The notes under the pieces are model-generated. The model made no database searches and was not told the origin of the DNA. It worked only from the letters and a program-made list of their open reading frames with translations. Shown here piece after piece: positions 7,209 to 17,500 of a stretch of DNA of 64,000 nt. The translations under genes and the position numbers were made by a program. This DNA is from Aliivibrio sp. (GTDB taxonomy: Bacteria > Pseudomonadota > Gammaproteobacteria > Enterobacterales > Vibrionaceae): the NCBI GenBank assembly GCA_016764915.1, contig JAESQY010000144.1, positions 1 through 64,000 of the forward strand, written 5' to 3'. The stretch's first letter is position 1; each line of letters starts with the position of its first letter.

Positions 7209-7988
7209 ATGATTTCTAAAAGAGCGGTTGCAACAAGCCTATTATGTGCACTTTTAGCAGCTTGCAGCTCGTCACCCACAGGTCGAAGTCAGGTTATTCT
7301 GTTTTCAAGTGATGAAATGTCACAGCTTGGTATTCAATCTTTCGAACAGTTGAAGAAACAAGAGAAGATTAGCAGTGATAAAGCGTTGAGCCAATACGTC
7401 CAATGTGTTGCTAAGACCATAACCGATAAAGTCCCAGCACAAGCAGATTTCAGCCAGTGGGAGGTTGTCCTTTTTGAGAGCGAACAAGTTAATGCATTTG
7501 CTTTACCTGGCGGAAAAATTGGTGTTTATACTGGCTTACTTAAAGTAGCAACAAATCAAGATCAACTTGCGACGGTAATAGGACATGAAGTTGCCCACGT
7601 TTTAGCTAATCACGGTAACGAACGAATGTCACACGGTCAACTTGCAGATATTGGATTAAAAATCTCAAGTATTGCTATAGAGGGCAGCGAATACCACGAC
7701 AGTGCAATGGGTGCTTTAGGCCTAGGTGTACAGTACGGGATTATGTTGCCATATGGCCGCTCACAAGAGTCTGAAGCCGATATAATAGGAGTAGAGTTGA
7801 TGGCTAAAGCTGGCTTTGATCCGAACCAGAGCATGCAACTGTGGAAGAATATGGCTAAGCAGTCTAAAAGTCAGCCACCAGAGCTTTTATCAACCCACCC
7901 TTCGAATAGTACGCGCATTGAAGATCTAACTACTGCGGTTGGTGCGCTTCCGCCTTACAAAGGCCTGAGCCCTGTTTGTGGCGAATAA
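7209..7988 (+). CDS. M48-family metalloprotease lipoprotein (LoiP-like)
   Basis: A 259-residue lipoprotein with a signal peptide ending in the lipobox LLAAC (Cys about 19). The zinc-binding HEVAH motif lies at about residues 127-131, and a downstream ESEADIIG segment supplies the third ligand. This matches E. coli LoiP (YggG, 252 residues), an outer-membrane metalloprotease induced by low osmolarity and involved in envelope quality control. BepA differs by carrying TPR repeats, which are absent here. It is a single gene; AAGGA lies about ten bases before the ATG. Confidence 0.9.
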   Translation: MISKRAVATSLLCALLAACSSSPTGRSQVILFSSDEMSQLGIQSFEQLKKQEKISSDKALSQYVQCVAKTITDKVPAQADFSQWEVVLFESEQVNAFALPGGKIGVYTGLLKVATNQDQLATVIGHEVAHVLANHGNERMSHGQLADIGLKISSIAIEGSEYHDSAMGALGLGVQYGIMLPYGRSQESEADIIGVELMAKAGFDPNQSMQLWKNMAKQSKSQPPELLSTHPSNSTRIEDLTTAVGALPPYKGLSPVCGE

Positions 7989-8152
7989 CAGTAATATTGA
8001 TACTTTTATCATTTTGTTGTGAGTATGTGATATTCCGCCTATTAATTTAGTTGTAATTGGCTTATATTTAGACCTTAAAGGAATTTAAAATCATAAAATT
8101 CACACCTTTAATAGGCAGTGAAAAGAACAACTTCACCTTTGCTTGCACATTA

Positions 8153-8192
8153 TGGAAAGAGAAGAGGCATCGCTCATCTCTTTCCATTTTTT
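8153..8192 (+). terminator. Rho-independent terminator in the loiP-DUF445 gap
   Basis: Ten-base arms TGGAAAGAGA and TCTCTTTCCA are followed by six T residues. It lies 165 bases past the lipoprotein gene, so it ends either a long 3' UTR or a separate small transcript. Confidence 0.75.
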
Positions 8193-8277
8193 CATCTTCA
8201 TTTTCAGCCACAACCATCGTGACTTTATCTAATGACTCCTCTACAATCCTCGCGTTATTAGATTTCTAGAGGTTCAC

Positions 8278-8991
8278 ATGTTCAACAAAAGCGTCATCAC
8301 TAACGTCATTTCTCTGATTATTTTATTTATTGGTTATCAAATTGATCAACCGGTTGTCATTTTCTGTGGCTTATTTGCCTTCTCTGGCGCGTTAACTAAT
8401 TGGCTCGCGATTCACATGTTATTTGAGAAAGTGCCTGGTCTGTATGGTTCAGGGGTTATTCCTTCTAGATTTGAAGAGTTTAAACGAAGCATCCAGAGTT
8501 TAATGATGGAACAATTTTTTACCCAAGAGAATGTCGATCGTTTCTTGCAAAAAGAGATGTCAGGCTCAGTCAATATAGATTTGAATCCAGTGATACAACA
8601 AATTGACTTGTCACCGACTTTTGATTCATTGGTTGAGGTAATCAGTAATTCGTCTTTTGGTAGCATGCTTGCAATGGTCGGTGGTGCTGAAGCCTTGCAA
8701 CCTTTACGCGAACCTTTTATTGAAAAAATGAAATCTTCTATTGTCGATATTAGTCAACAAGATAATTTCAAGCACGCGTTAAAGAACCAGTTCGAGAAGC
8801 CTGAGTTATTCCATGAAATGAAACGCTCAATCGAAGATATCATCGAACAGCGATTAAATGAACTCACACCACAAATAGTTAAAGAGATGGTACAAAAGAT
8901 CATTAAAGAGCATTTAGGGTGGCTCGTGGTTTGGGGCGGAGTATTTGGTGGCCTTATAGGCATTATTTCCGCTTATATGTCTATATTATAA
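8278..8991 (+). CDS. DUF445-family membrane protein
   Basis: A 237-residue protein with two hydrophobic N-terminal segments (about 8-24 and 27-45) and one C-terminal segment (about 216-236). The NWLAIHMLFEKVPGLYGSGVIP signature of DUF445 starts near residue 41. Between the membrane ends lies a mostly helical cytoplasmic or periplasmic region. The function is unknown; YheB-type relatives in Bacillus are envelope-associated. GAGG precedes the ATG by five bases. No operon partner is seen. Confidence 0.85.
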   Translation: MFNKSVITNVISLIILFIGYQIDQPVVIFCGLFAFSGALTNWLAIHMLFEKVPGLYGSGVIPSRFEEFKRSIQSLMMEQFFTQENVDRFLQKEMSGSVNIDLNPVIQQIDLSPTFDSLVEVISNSSFGSMLAMVGGAEALQPLREPFIEKMKSSIVDISQQDNFKHALKNQFEKPELFHEMKRSIEDIIEQRLNELTPQIVKEMVQKIIKEHLGWLVVWGGVFGGLIGIISAYMSIL

Positions 8992-9301
8992 TAACAATAT
9001 AAACCCTTTCTTTATAAAACCCGTTGAGATAAATATATCATGGCGGGGTTTAATACTATTTCAATTATAAATATTTACGCTCTATCACTTTACTAAATGT
9101 ATCGATAGATATAATCTTACTTGTTATACAAATGTAGCATTATTATTAATTTAATTGTTATTTGTATCAATAGTGATCATATTCAATCAATACAAAAAAT
9201 AAAGAGGTTATGGCTATAGATATTTTATTTTGTACTCCTTTCTTTAGCTCATCCCACATATTCCTAAATGCTTCCTCGCTTCTAACATCGGAGGTGGCTT
9301 G
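8992..9301. other. Intergenic interval before the GGDEF-EAL gene
   Basis: It is A+T-rich with no credible gene. A weak hairpin (AAACCC about 9018 with GGGTTT about 9048) might end the DUF445 transcript but lacks a T run. GGAGG at 9290-9294 is the ribosome-binding site of the next gene. No clear promoter can be named. Confidence 0.5.
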
Positions 9302-11464
9302 ATGATTAATGACAAGAGTAGGATCAGTTTAAGTATAAAATATGGGATTATTCTTTTTTTACTGCTTTGTTCAATCGGACTTTCATTAACTGTTTATCAT
9401 ACCAACAAGTTTAAAGAGGTCACTGATAATGCATTGAGTCTGTTCAATCGGACTCTACAGCAAAATTTACACGAAGAGCTCAAAGAGACGGGTCTTATCA
9501 TTTCGGATACACTGGTCAGGAACCTGATAGAGCCTGTAACGTATCGTAATTACGATGAGATTTTCAGCTTGATTCGTCAATTCAAAATTAATCATAAAGT
9601 CATATACAGCAATGTCTATGACCAGTCCGGCTTGCTAATACATGATGGTACAGATCTTATAAAACATTATGGTCAGTTTATTACTGAGATATATCCTGAA
9701 TTTATTGACATTAATAATCCGCTATCACCTTCTACCTATATTAATCAAAATGCGATTCATATCTCATCTCCGATCTATGTAGATGGGAATTTCCTAATTG
9801 GTTTTATTCGATTCGGGATGAGGTTTCCACACTTAGAAAAGAGCATTAATAATTTCAAATCACAAATACAAGTTGCAGAATATAAGAACCGTTTAGAGTT
9901 GAGGCGGTCAAATTTTATATTCATGGGCTTATTTGGGTTAGTTGCTTGTCTAGCTGCACTTCTTTTTGTTTCGAAAATGTCTAATCCAATAAAAATACTG
10001 TCATCACACGCGAAAGCAATAGGAAAAGGTGAATACGATACAAAAGTCTCATTGAATCAAAATGATGAATTTGGTGAACTTGCAGACAATTTAGATCAAA
10101 TGCGGATTAATTTAAAAAAGCAGTTACTCACCATTCGAAACATGGCATATATTGATGAGTTAACATGTTTACCAAATAGACGATCTTTTACAGATAAAAT
10201 AGAACAGTTTATTCAACTTGAACTCCCCTTTCATATTCTGTTTATCGATCTTGATGATTTTAAACGCATAAATGATCAATTTGGCCATGAAACTGGCGAC
10301 ATTTATCTCAAAGAGTACTGTAATAATATCACATCGTTTTGTGCCAATAACTTTCCAAACGATTACTTTCACATTGCGAGAATGGGCGGTGATGAGATCA
10401 CAATATTAATTCAGCAACACGCTCTATCTGTGGTCGATGTCGGACTGTTTTCAAACCAATTGTGTAATGCATTGTCTATTCCCATTAACCTTAAAGATAA
10501 ACGGTTAGATGTCTCTTTAAGCATTGGGGTCACCAGCTTTCCTCAAGATGCTGATAACTCATCACAACTGCTTTCATACGCTGATATAGCGCTGTATCAA
10601 GCAAAATCGTTAGGTAAGAAAATGGCGGTAGTGTTTGATAACAGACTGTTGAAAATGGTATTAGCTGAGTACTCCCTTAAAGATAAACTTAATCATGCGA
10701 TTGATAACAAACTCTTCTATCTGAACTATCAACCAATTATTGATATCAAATCCAAAAAATCGATAGGCTTTGAAGTGTTAGTTCGCTTAGGTTATGGCGA
10801 TAATCGAGTCTCCCCGGAAATATTCATACCTCTCGCAGAGAAGATGAGCATTATCGATAAAATTACCTATCAAGTCATTGATCAAGTCTGTTTTGATTTA
10901 AAGAACTCAAGTAATTTCTCGGGAACGATATCCATTAATATTTCTGGATTATTGATAGACAGTATCGATTTCTATCATAAAACGATGTCAATTTTGAGTC
11001 GTTACGATATTGCTGCAAACCGTATTGCTTTAGAGGTGACGGAAACTGTGATGATCAGTAATTTTGAAAGTGCCATTGAAGGGTTGAAGCGTTTGAAAAA
11101 AGCCGGATTCACAATCTATCTAGACGATTTTGGCTCAGGCTACTCTTCATTGAAATATTTACAAAAACTGCCGATCGACATTGTAAAAATTGATAAGAAC
11201 CTAATACAAAACGCCGCGAATGGGATTTCTATTTTTAGTTCGATCATTAACTTGTGTAAAGCGTTAGAGCTCAAAATTGTAGTTGAAGGTGTCGAAACCC
11301 TACAGCAATTGGATATCTGTCATCAAACGGGCTGTGATTTGGTTCAGGGTTACTATTTTTCAAAGCCTATGAAATGGAACGATTGCAAACCATACCAAAA
11401 CACCCTAGTCGAATTTATTGGGCAAGCCACTTTGAGTGAACCAATAAAGATTGATCCCGTATGA
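9302..11464 (+). CDS. Membrane-bound GGDEF-EAL cyclic di-GMP protein
   Basis: A 720-residue protein with a membrane segment at about 11-33, a periplasmic sensor region, a second membrane segment near 207-226, HAMP (to about 280), GGDEF (about 280-440) and EAL (about 455-705). The cyclase motif reads GGDEI. No RxxD inhibitory site is evident. The EAL motif reads EVL, but the metal and catalytic elements NISG, ETV, DDFGSGYSSL and EGVET are intact. It could make or degrade c-di-GMP; phosphodiesterase activity seems better supported. The ATG at 9302 is chosen over an in-frame TTG at 9299 because GGAGG is seven bases away. Its last 50 bases overlap the convergent FAH gene. Confidence 0.9.
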   Translation: MINDKSRISLSIKYGIILFLLLCSIGLSLTVYHTNKFKEVTDNALSLFNRTLQQNLHEELKETGLIISDTLVRNLIEPVTYRNYDEIFSLIRQFKINHKVIYSNVYDQSGLLIHDGTDLIKHYGQFITEIYPEFIDINNPLSPSTYINQNAIHISSPIYVDGNFLIGFIRFGMRFPHLEKSINNFKSQIQVAEYKNRLELRRSNFIFMGLFGLVACLAALLFVSKMSNPIKILSSHAKAIGKGEYDTKVSLNQNDEFGELADNLDQMRINLKKQLLTIRNMAYIDELTCLPNRRSFTDKIEQFIQLELPFHILFIDLDDFKRINDQFGHETGDIYLKEYCNNITSFCANNFPNDYFHIARMGGDEITILIQQHALSVVDVGLFSNQLCNALSIPINLKDKRLDVSLSIGVTSFPQDADNSSQLLSYADIALYQAKSLGKKMAVVFDNRLLKMVLAEYSLKDKLNHAIDNKLFYLNYQPIIDIKSKKSIGFEVLVRLGYGDNRVSPEIFIPLAEKMSIIDKITYQVIDQVCFDLKNSSNFSGTISINISGLLIDSIDFYHKTMSILSRYDIAANRIALEVTETVMISNFESAIEGLKRLKKAGFTIYLDDFGSGYSSLKYLQKLPIDIVKIDKNLIQNAANGISIFSSIINLCKALELKIVVEGVETLQQLDICHQTGCDLVQGYYFSKPMKWNDCKPYQNTLVEFIGQATLSEPIKIDPV

Positions 11465-12026
11465 GTTTCACTTCAAATAAGGCGTCTCTAGCAACGATAC
11501 CTACGCCTTTGGGCGTCCCAGTCATTACAATATCGCCATCTTGTAAGCTCATGAATGATTGAATCTCTTCTAAGATATTATCCGCAGTGTGAAGCATTTG
11601 GGCAGTGGTCGCACTTTGAATGACATCGCCATTGATGGTTAATTCAAAAAAGTATTCACTTTTACCTGGCGCTATAGCCACGAAATGACTAAACAGTGCC
11701 GAGTGATTAAACGCTTTGGCTCTCTCCCACGGTAAGCTTTTCTCCTTTAGCTTATTCTGTAGCTTACGCTTGGTTAAATCCAGTCCAACGCCTACTCCTT
11801 GAAATCGGCCTTCAAGGTAGAGAAAACAGACTTCAGTTTCAAAATGCAGCTCTTCGTGAATGTAGGAGTGCAATTCAGTGGTAATTGCAGAGTTGGGTTT
11901 GCAAAATAGCACCATCTCATCCGGAATTTCATTGTTTAGCTCTTTAATATGCTCGCTGTAATTGCGACCAACACAAACAACTTTACTCGGGATTAGGGTT
12001 CGGTCTTCGAATCTTATTGTATTCAT
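11415..12026 (-). CDS. Fumarylacetoacetate hydrolase (FAH) family protein, YcgM-like
   Basis: A compact 203-residue FAH-fold hydrolase/decarboxylase. The metal-binding acids are seen in FETEV and in the GVGLDLTKR segment, the latter followed by the usual PWERAKAFN and by TGTPKGVG. Relatives include YcgM, oxaloacetate decarboxylase/acylpyruvase (FAHD1) and HpcE-type enzymes, so a small keto-acid substrate is likely but not defined. The ATG at 12026 is chosen from three adjacent start codons because AAGGAG is six bases upstream. The 3' end overlaps the GGDEF-EAL gene by 50 bases in opposite orientation. A 62-codon gene lies just upstream. Confidence 0.85.
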   Translation of the reverse strand: MNTIRFEDRTLIPSKVVCVGRNYSEHIKELNNEIPDEMVLFCKPNSAITTELHSYIHEELHFETEVCFLYLEGRFQGVGVGLDLTKRKLQNKLKEKSLPWERAKAFNHSALFSHFVAIAPGKSEYFFELTINGDVIQSATTAQMLHTADNILEEIQSFMSLQDGDIVMTGTPKGVGIVARDALFEVKLIRDQSLLVHSKWLAQ

Positions 12027-12054
12027 CATCACTCCTTGATGGTGCTAATTATTG

Positions 12055-12243
12055 TTAATGTTGGGTCTGATTCTCTTCAGTGTAGAACTTACCGAAATAG
12101 GTCTCCATTACTTCTGGCGTTAACTTTCCTTCCACTTCGAGTTTTTTAAGTTCTGCTACAATCTTTTTCTGCTCCTCAATCGTTGGCAGTGCTTCTTCGG
12201 TGATGTCATCTAGCTGTTCCATCTCTTGTTGTAGATCTTTCAT
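12055..12243 (-). CDS. Small hypothetical protein upstream of the FAH-family gene
   Basis: A 62-residue acidic and lysine-rich protein, predicted to be helical, with a likely coiled coil over residues 1-45 (Leu/Ile heptads, many Glu and Lys). It ends in TEENQTQH. It has no membrane segment and no recognised family. It is 28 bases ahead of the FAH gene on the same strand, so the two are probably co-transcribed. The ribosome-binding site is weak (AAGAG). Possibly a protein partner or regulator, but no function can be assigned. Confidence 0.6.
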   Translation of the reverse strand: MKDLQQEMEQLDDITEEALPTIEEQKKIVAELKKLEVEGKLTPEVMETYFGKFYTEENQTQH

Positions 12244-12375
12244 TTACAGTACTCTTTATAAATATATTGCCTAATGGTACCGAAGTTTGTTTGAGGAATA
12301 AAATAGAAATAGATATTTTTTGTTTTTGCTTCCGTTTGATTTACCATGCACTATCACTTTTTTGAGACTTTCCCC

Positions 12376-13611
12376 ATGACCACTGTTCTTGTAATCGGTT
12401 ACGTTTGGCCAGAGCCGAACTCTTCTGCCGCTGGTACTCACATGATGTCGTTGCTTAACCTGTTTAAGAAACAGAATTGGCGAGTGATTTTTGCAACTCC
12501 AGCCCAACACAGTGACCACATGGTTGACCTGTCTCAATTTGGTATTGAAAGTAACGCCATTACACTTAATGACAGTAGCTTTGATCACTACCTTGAAGAG
12601 GTATCACCTGATATCGTCATGTTTGACCGCTTTATGATGGAGGAACAATTTGGCTGGCGTGTGCGAAAGTCTGCCCCTAATGCGATGGCAATATTGGATA
12701 CAGAAGATCTACAGTGTCTTCGAAATGCTCGACACTTGGCGCATAAACAGAGTCGTTCAATGACCAATAGTGATCTGTTTACCTCCGATATTGCCAAACG
12801 AGAAATTGCGGCTATTGCACGATCTGATCTGTCGTTAATCATTTCAAGTTACGAGTATGAACTGTTAACGACTGCCTTCAACATCGACCCTAAAATCTTG
12901 CATCACTTGCCCTTTATGGTGTCGAAAACGCACGTTAACAGCCTTCCCTATTCTAACCGTGAACATTTTGTGGTCATTGGTAATTTTAGACACGCACCCA
13001 ATTGGGACTCTGTACTCTATCTACAACAGTTGTGGCCACTTATTCGTAAACAACTTCCAAAAGCAGAACTGCATATCTATGGATCTTACCCACCGCCAAA
13101 AGCGACCGCACTGCACAATGTCAAACAGGGCTTCATGATTAAGGGATGGGCAGATGATGCACTTGAAGTGATAGGTCAAGCAAAGGTTTGTCTGGCCCCA
13201 CTTCGTTTTGGTGCGGGGATCAAAGGAAAACTGCTTGATGCCATGTTGGTGTCTACCCCCAGTATCACTACCGATATTGGCATTGAAGGGATGACTGACG
13301 GAAATGAATGGCCTGGTGCCATTGCCAATGACGCAGAACAGTTTGTACAGCAAGCCATCAATCTGTATCAGAATGAAGATGAGTGGAATCGGGCCGTTGC
13401 AAACTGTGGCAGCGCACTCGAGATGTTTGATGCGGCACCTTTAGGCTTACGTTTAATAGAGAGCATTCATGGTATACAATCTACGCTGACACAACACAGA
13501 GAAGATAATTTTCTCGGTGCGATGCTCAATCATCACAGCATGAAGAGCACTCAGTATATGTCGCAGTGGATTGAAGTTAAAAACAAACTGGAAACCATTG
13601 AACATAATTAA
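12376..13611 (+). CDS. Glycosyltransferase, GT-B fold (family 4/1 type)
   Basis: About 411 residues. The N-terminus (VLVIGYVWPEPNSSAAG) matches the nucleotide-sugar transferase fold with its early glycine-rich loop. The C-terminal half has the donor-binding region: IGNFRHAPN, then LHIYGS, IKGW, and CLAPLRFGAGIKGKLLDAM, typical of GT-B enzymes. The acceptor is unknown. The ATG at 12376 is preferred over one at 12346 because the domain begins there, though neither has a strong ribosome-binding site. No polysaccharide cluster surrounds it. It converges on the surface-protein operon, which makes an envelope acceptor conceivable. Confidence 0.87.
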   Translation: MTTVLVIGYVWPEPNSSAAGTHMMSLLNLFKKQNWRVIFATPAQHSDHMVDLSQFGIESNAITLNDSSFDHYLEEVSPDIVMFDRFMMEEQFGWRVRKSAPNAMAILDTEDLQCLRNARHLAHKQSRSMTNSDLFTSDIAKREIAAIARSDLSLIISSYEYELLTTAFNIDPKILHHLPFMVSKTHVNSLPYSNREHFVVIGNFRHAPNWDSVLYLQQLWPLIRKQLPKAELHIYGSYPPPKATALHNVKQGFMIKGWADDALEVIGQAKVCLAPLRFGAGIKGKLLDAMLVSTPSITTDIGIEGMTDGNEWPGAIANDAEQFVQQAINLYQNEDEWNRAVANCGSALEMFDAAPLGLRLIESIHGIQSTLTQHREDNFLGAMLNHHSMKSTQYMSQWIEVKNKLETIEHN

Positions 13612-13613
13612 CG

Positions 13614-14540
13614 TTATAGGGCTGTTATTTCCTTTTTCACTTCACGCTCAGTAAACACTACAAAGGCTCGGCGATTAAGTGCATTTGCTTTTAGATTATG
13701 CTCTTGAATCATAGGGCTATCTTCACCGAATGCCTTCACTTCCCAGATGTATTTGTCAGTCTCGACCAAACTTTGAAGATAATTCTGCACGGCAAGTGCT
13801 CGTTTTTTCGCAAGACGTTTGTTATAACTTTTAGCACCTTGGTAATCAGTATGCCCGGCAATTAATATTCTGCCTGTCACTGCGTGCAGTTTCGTTGCAA
13901 AAGCGTCCAGCTCTAGTTTATCTTGATCGTTTAATTCTGATTTATCAAATTCGAAATGTGATGCTGAGGTGACATACACTTTTCTTTTAGGTTCAGGTGG
14001 CAAACAATTTGAATTACTGTCTTTTTCTAAGATTTGTTCAAAAACCAGGTACGCTCGTCTATTTGCTGCGTTGGCCTTTAATGAAACACCTTTAATCAAA
14101 GGTTTTGTTTCACCATAGTATTTTAATTCCCATTGATAATCGCTTGGATGCAAATCATTAGAGATGTGTTGTTTGATGGATTCAGCGCGGCGTTTAGACA
14201 GTTGTTCGTTATACCGATTGCTCCCTTGATAATCGGTATGCGCAACAATAGCAATTCTCCCTTTCATTCCCTTTATGCTTGAAGAGAATTGATCTAAGGA
14301 GCGGTAATCGTCCTTTTTGAGTACTGATTGGTCAAAATCAAAATGTTCGGCAACAGCGATGTGTATTTCACGTTCAGGTACTAAGCACTCTTGAATGAGA
14401 AACTTATGAACGGATTCGTCGTATTTATCAATATTATCGCTACTGACGTAGGTATCTGTAGCACAACCTGACACTACCAATAACAAGATTGTAGATAGAG
14501 TGAGGCGACAGTGATTCATTGTTCTGAAATATGGCTTCAT
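13614..14540 (-). CDS. Lipoprotein with two OmpA-type peptidoglycan-binding domains
   Basis: A 308-residue lipoprotein; the signal peptide ends in the lipobox VVSGC (Cys about 26). Two OmpA C-terminal domains follow (about 58-170 and 188-300). Each has the FDFD or FEFD strand, a HTDYQG turn, a paired KRRA or KKRA helix and a final NRRA segment. The duplication suggests strong or bivalent anchoring to peptidoglycan. It is the last gene of a three-gene operon, 10 bases after the large outer-membrane protein gene, and probably ties that complex to the cell wall. AGGAC lies six bases before the start. Confidence 0.9.
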   Translation of the reverse strand: MKPYFRTMNHCRLTLSTILLLVVSGCATDTYVSSDNIDKYDESVHKFLIQECLVPEREIHIAVAEHFDFDQSVLKKDDYRSLDQFSSSIKGMKGRIAIVAHTDYQGSNRYNEQLSKRRAESIKQHISNDLHPSDYQWELKYYGETKPLIKGVSLKANAANRRAYLVFEQILEKDSNSNCLPPEPKRKVYVTSASHFEFDKSELNDQDKLELDAFATKLHAVTGRILIAGHTDYQGAKSYNKRLAKKRALAVQNYLQSLVETDKYIWEVKAFGEDSPMIQEHNLKANALNRRAFVVFTEREVKKEITAL

Positions 14541-14550
14541 GGTCGTCCTA

Positions 14551-17500
14551 TTATATTTTTCCGACTAGGTTAACGAATACACCTCTGGCGTTGTAGTCAT
14601 CTTCATGAACCAAGTCATCTTCAAACGCAGAGAAGTTATAACCAATACCGATCTTAAAGTTATCGGTCAGGTGTTTATTGACCGAGAGTAGTGCTCCGTG
14701 CTCAAGTTGATCATACGCTCTGTCCACTTTCCAGTGGTACTCGCCCGTTAGGTCCCAATCTTTCATTACGTAATAACTGGCACTCAATCCTGTTAAATAT
14801 ATGTCGTTATTAACGTTAACTACGGCGCCTGATTCTCTGTTAAAAACCTCATCTTTCTGTTTGTATGCCAGCTTTGCACCAAGGTCGATATGTGCATTCC
14901 ACGAGTATATTCCTTCAGTTTCAAAGATATGACTCTCTTCATCACTGTAATCGACATCCCTATTTAATGCATCAAGATCAACTAGATAAGTGTAACGAGC
15001 CAACAGGTTTAATCTGTCGTTATAAATAGGCCTGTAGGCAATACCAACATTACTTTCAATAAACCGTTCAATAACTTGTTGCTTGGTTTGATTAACCGTC
15101 TTTGAGTAGTTGAATTTGGCAAATAGGGTGTATTCATCTGTTAAGTGATGCGTGTATCGATTCGTTGTGACGTATTGATCAATTTTTTCTGTTCCGACAT
15201 CGATTCGGTACTCAAATTTGTTTTTTAGATTGTAATTATCTTTTTCTAAACTGGTATTAAAGCTTACAGCAGTACGCTCTACATTATCGGCTTGGTCTTG
15301 GTACTCGATTTCGCCTTGTTGATATGAAATACCAAAGTCGAAATCATCACTGACATCAACATCAAATCCGAAAGAGTCGATCTGTCCTTTGCCGTTATTT
15401 TCTTTGACAAATTGGTTTTCCTGATAAAAATCAACCGTCTCAGTTAGCGTCACTTTTTGTCCAAAAACCACACTATTCTGATCTTCGTATTGATCATCAA
15501 CATAGGTGACGTATGTCGTGTAATCACTGCTAATATCGTAACCAATACTTGCTTCAGTCGCATCACCGCGATCACCTGTTGTGTATTCACCCGAAACCGT
15601 TAGATCACTGATGATACGGGTCTCGGCACCGACTGCTACGCTGTTATTATCATCATAATTGTCACTGGTCTCTACAGTTGTTTGACCTTTTAGGTACACT
15701 TTGTTGTCGCTATCAAAAATATACTCAACGCGTGCACCAGCAAGCGTACCATCGCCTTTTTCATCTTGGTTATTCAATTCGCTGACTTGTTTACCTGCTA
15801 CGGCAACTTTGATGTTATCGGTCAACATTACTTCCGTTTCGACTTCAAGCTGCTGCGAATCAGTTTCAAGCTTGCCGGAAGTATTTCTCTCTTCAATGGT
15901 GGTATATCGAGTGGCAACTTGCGCTGAATCCCCAACTTGAATTCTGGCTTGTACGCCTACTGACTCTTGCTCTAAGTCGTCTGATTGGCTTGCATAGGAG
16001 TAGCCCGATTCTTTGTTTTTATACCAAGCTTTAACATCGTTACCGACTGCACCAAACAGCTCTGGAAACAGATCGTATAAATTGGCCACGCCAGTTACTT
16101 GTACTGAGTTACCTTCTCTATCTTCAATGCCAGAGTTGATCTCATCAAATGTTAAGCCGCCATCGAAAGAGACAAAATTACTGTCAGCTTGAGTGCCTTC
16201 ACTGTGTCCTACTTCCGCGGTGACAAAGGTTCCCTCTGTAGCACGAAGAGTCAGATCACCGCCAACCATTTGATAGTTTTGGTTCTCTTTCTCTTCATGA
16301 ATATAAGTACTTCCCACTCCAACGTAATCATTGAGCCACCCCTTTGCTCGAAGACCATAAGACATAGCTTGTAGCGCTTCGGATGAAACAGGCACGTACT
16401 CATAATCAGTGACAAGGTAACTCTCAAATCCTCCTCTTGGCGAATCATCAATCACAGTACCAAAGCTGTCGTTGACGATATCCGTGAGTGGTTTTGTCAG
16501 AATAATTCGACCTTGAAATTCATCAATTTCATAATCTCTACCAGGTTGAAGTGGGATGTTTTTCTCTTCTATGCCACTGTTTTTGTTCATGACTCTAATT
16601 GACACTTTATCACTACCAGGAACCACTTCCCCATGCTTTAAAAAGTAGAGACTGCCACCAGTCCCTAAAAATTCATCATGGGAATAGAGCGTGTCTGCTT
16701 CCGACGCAAACCCGACAATATTGAGCCTGTCTTCACCATATTTGGTGGTACTGCGTGTTCGGTAATCTGCTTTGAACCCATAGAGACTTCGGTTATAGTC
16801 TGTTGTGTCAGTTCCTGTAACACCGGTATTGAAGTTACCCCATAAATAATTGGATTTGTCATATTGCAAATCGAGGTACACTTTTCCTTTGGTATTCACT
16901 ACTTTAGTAATATTTGAGCCATCACCATAATCGCCATAATACATCTCATCATCGTCTTCTAAGATGTCAAAAACCGTTGTATCATCAGCAGCAAATGGGT
17001 GCTTAAACATATCTTTAAAATTTGAATCTTTGGTATCTACATGCGTAACAATACGTAATTTGTCACCAAATTTCCCTTGCGAAAAGTAAGCCAAACGCCC
17101 TTGATTATAGATATCTTCATGATATTGGTCATTAACAGTAAGTGCGCTATTGTTGCCCGTTACTCGATTCTTGCCAATATAGAGATCAGCTAATCCTGTT
17201 TGCGAATAGTACGTGTTAGGGATGCGTACATAAAGCTGATACCTCTTCTCTTCTCCAGACTCAAAGACCACGGTGGTAGGAAACATATAAGCATCGGTTG
17301 GTAAAAATTGTTCTGCGTATAATTTGCCATCTACAACATCAAATTCATCCTCACCGATAATGACTTTATCAACGCCATCTAGCCCTGTTCCCATGAACTT
17401 TGCTAAGCCTGACGAGGTTGGAATGTTATGTCGCATCAAACTACTACGACCATAGCTTCTGCCGTGACCATCGGTATCATTATCATTTTTACGTATTGAG

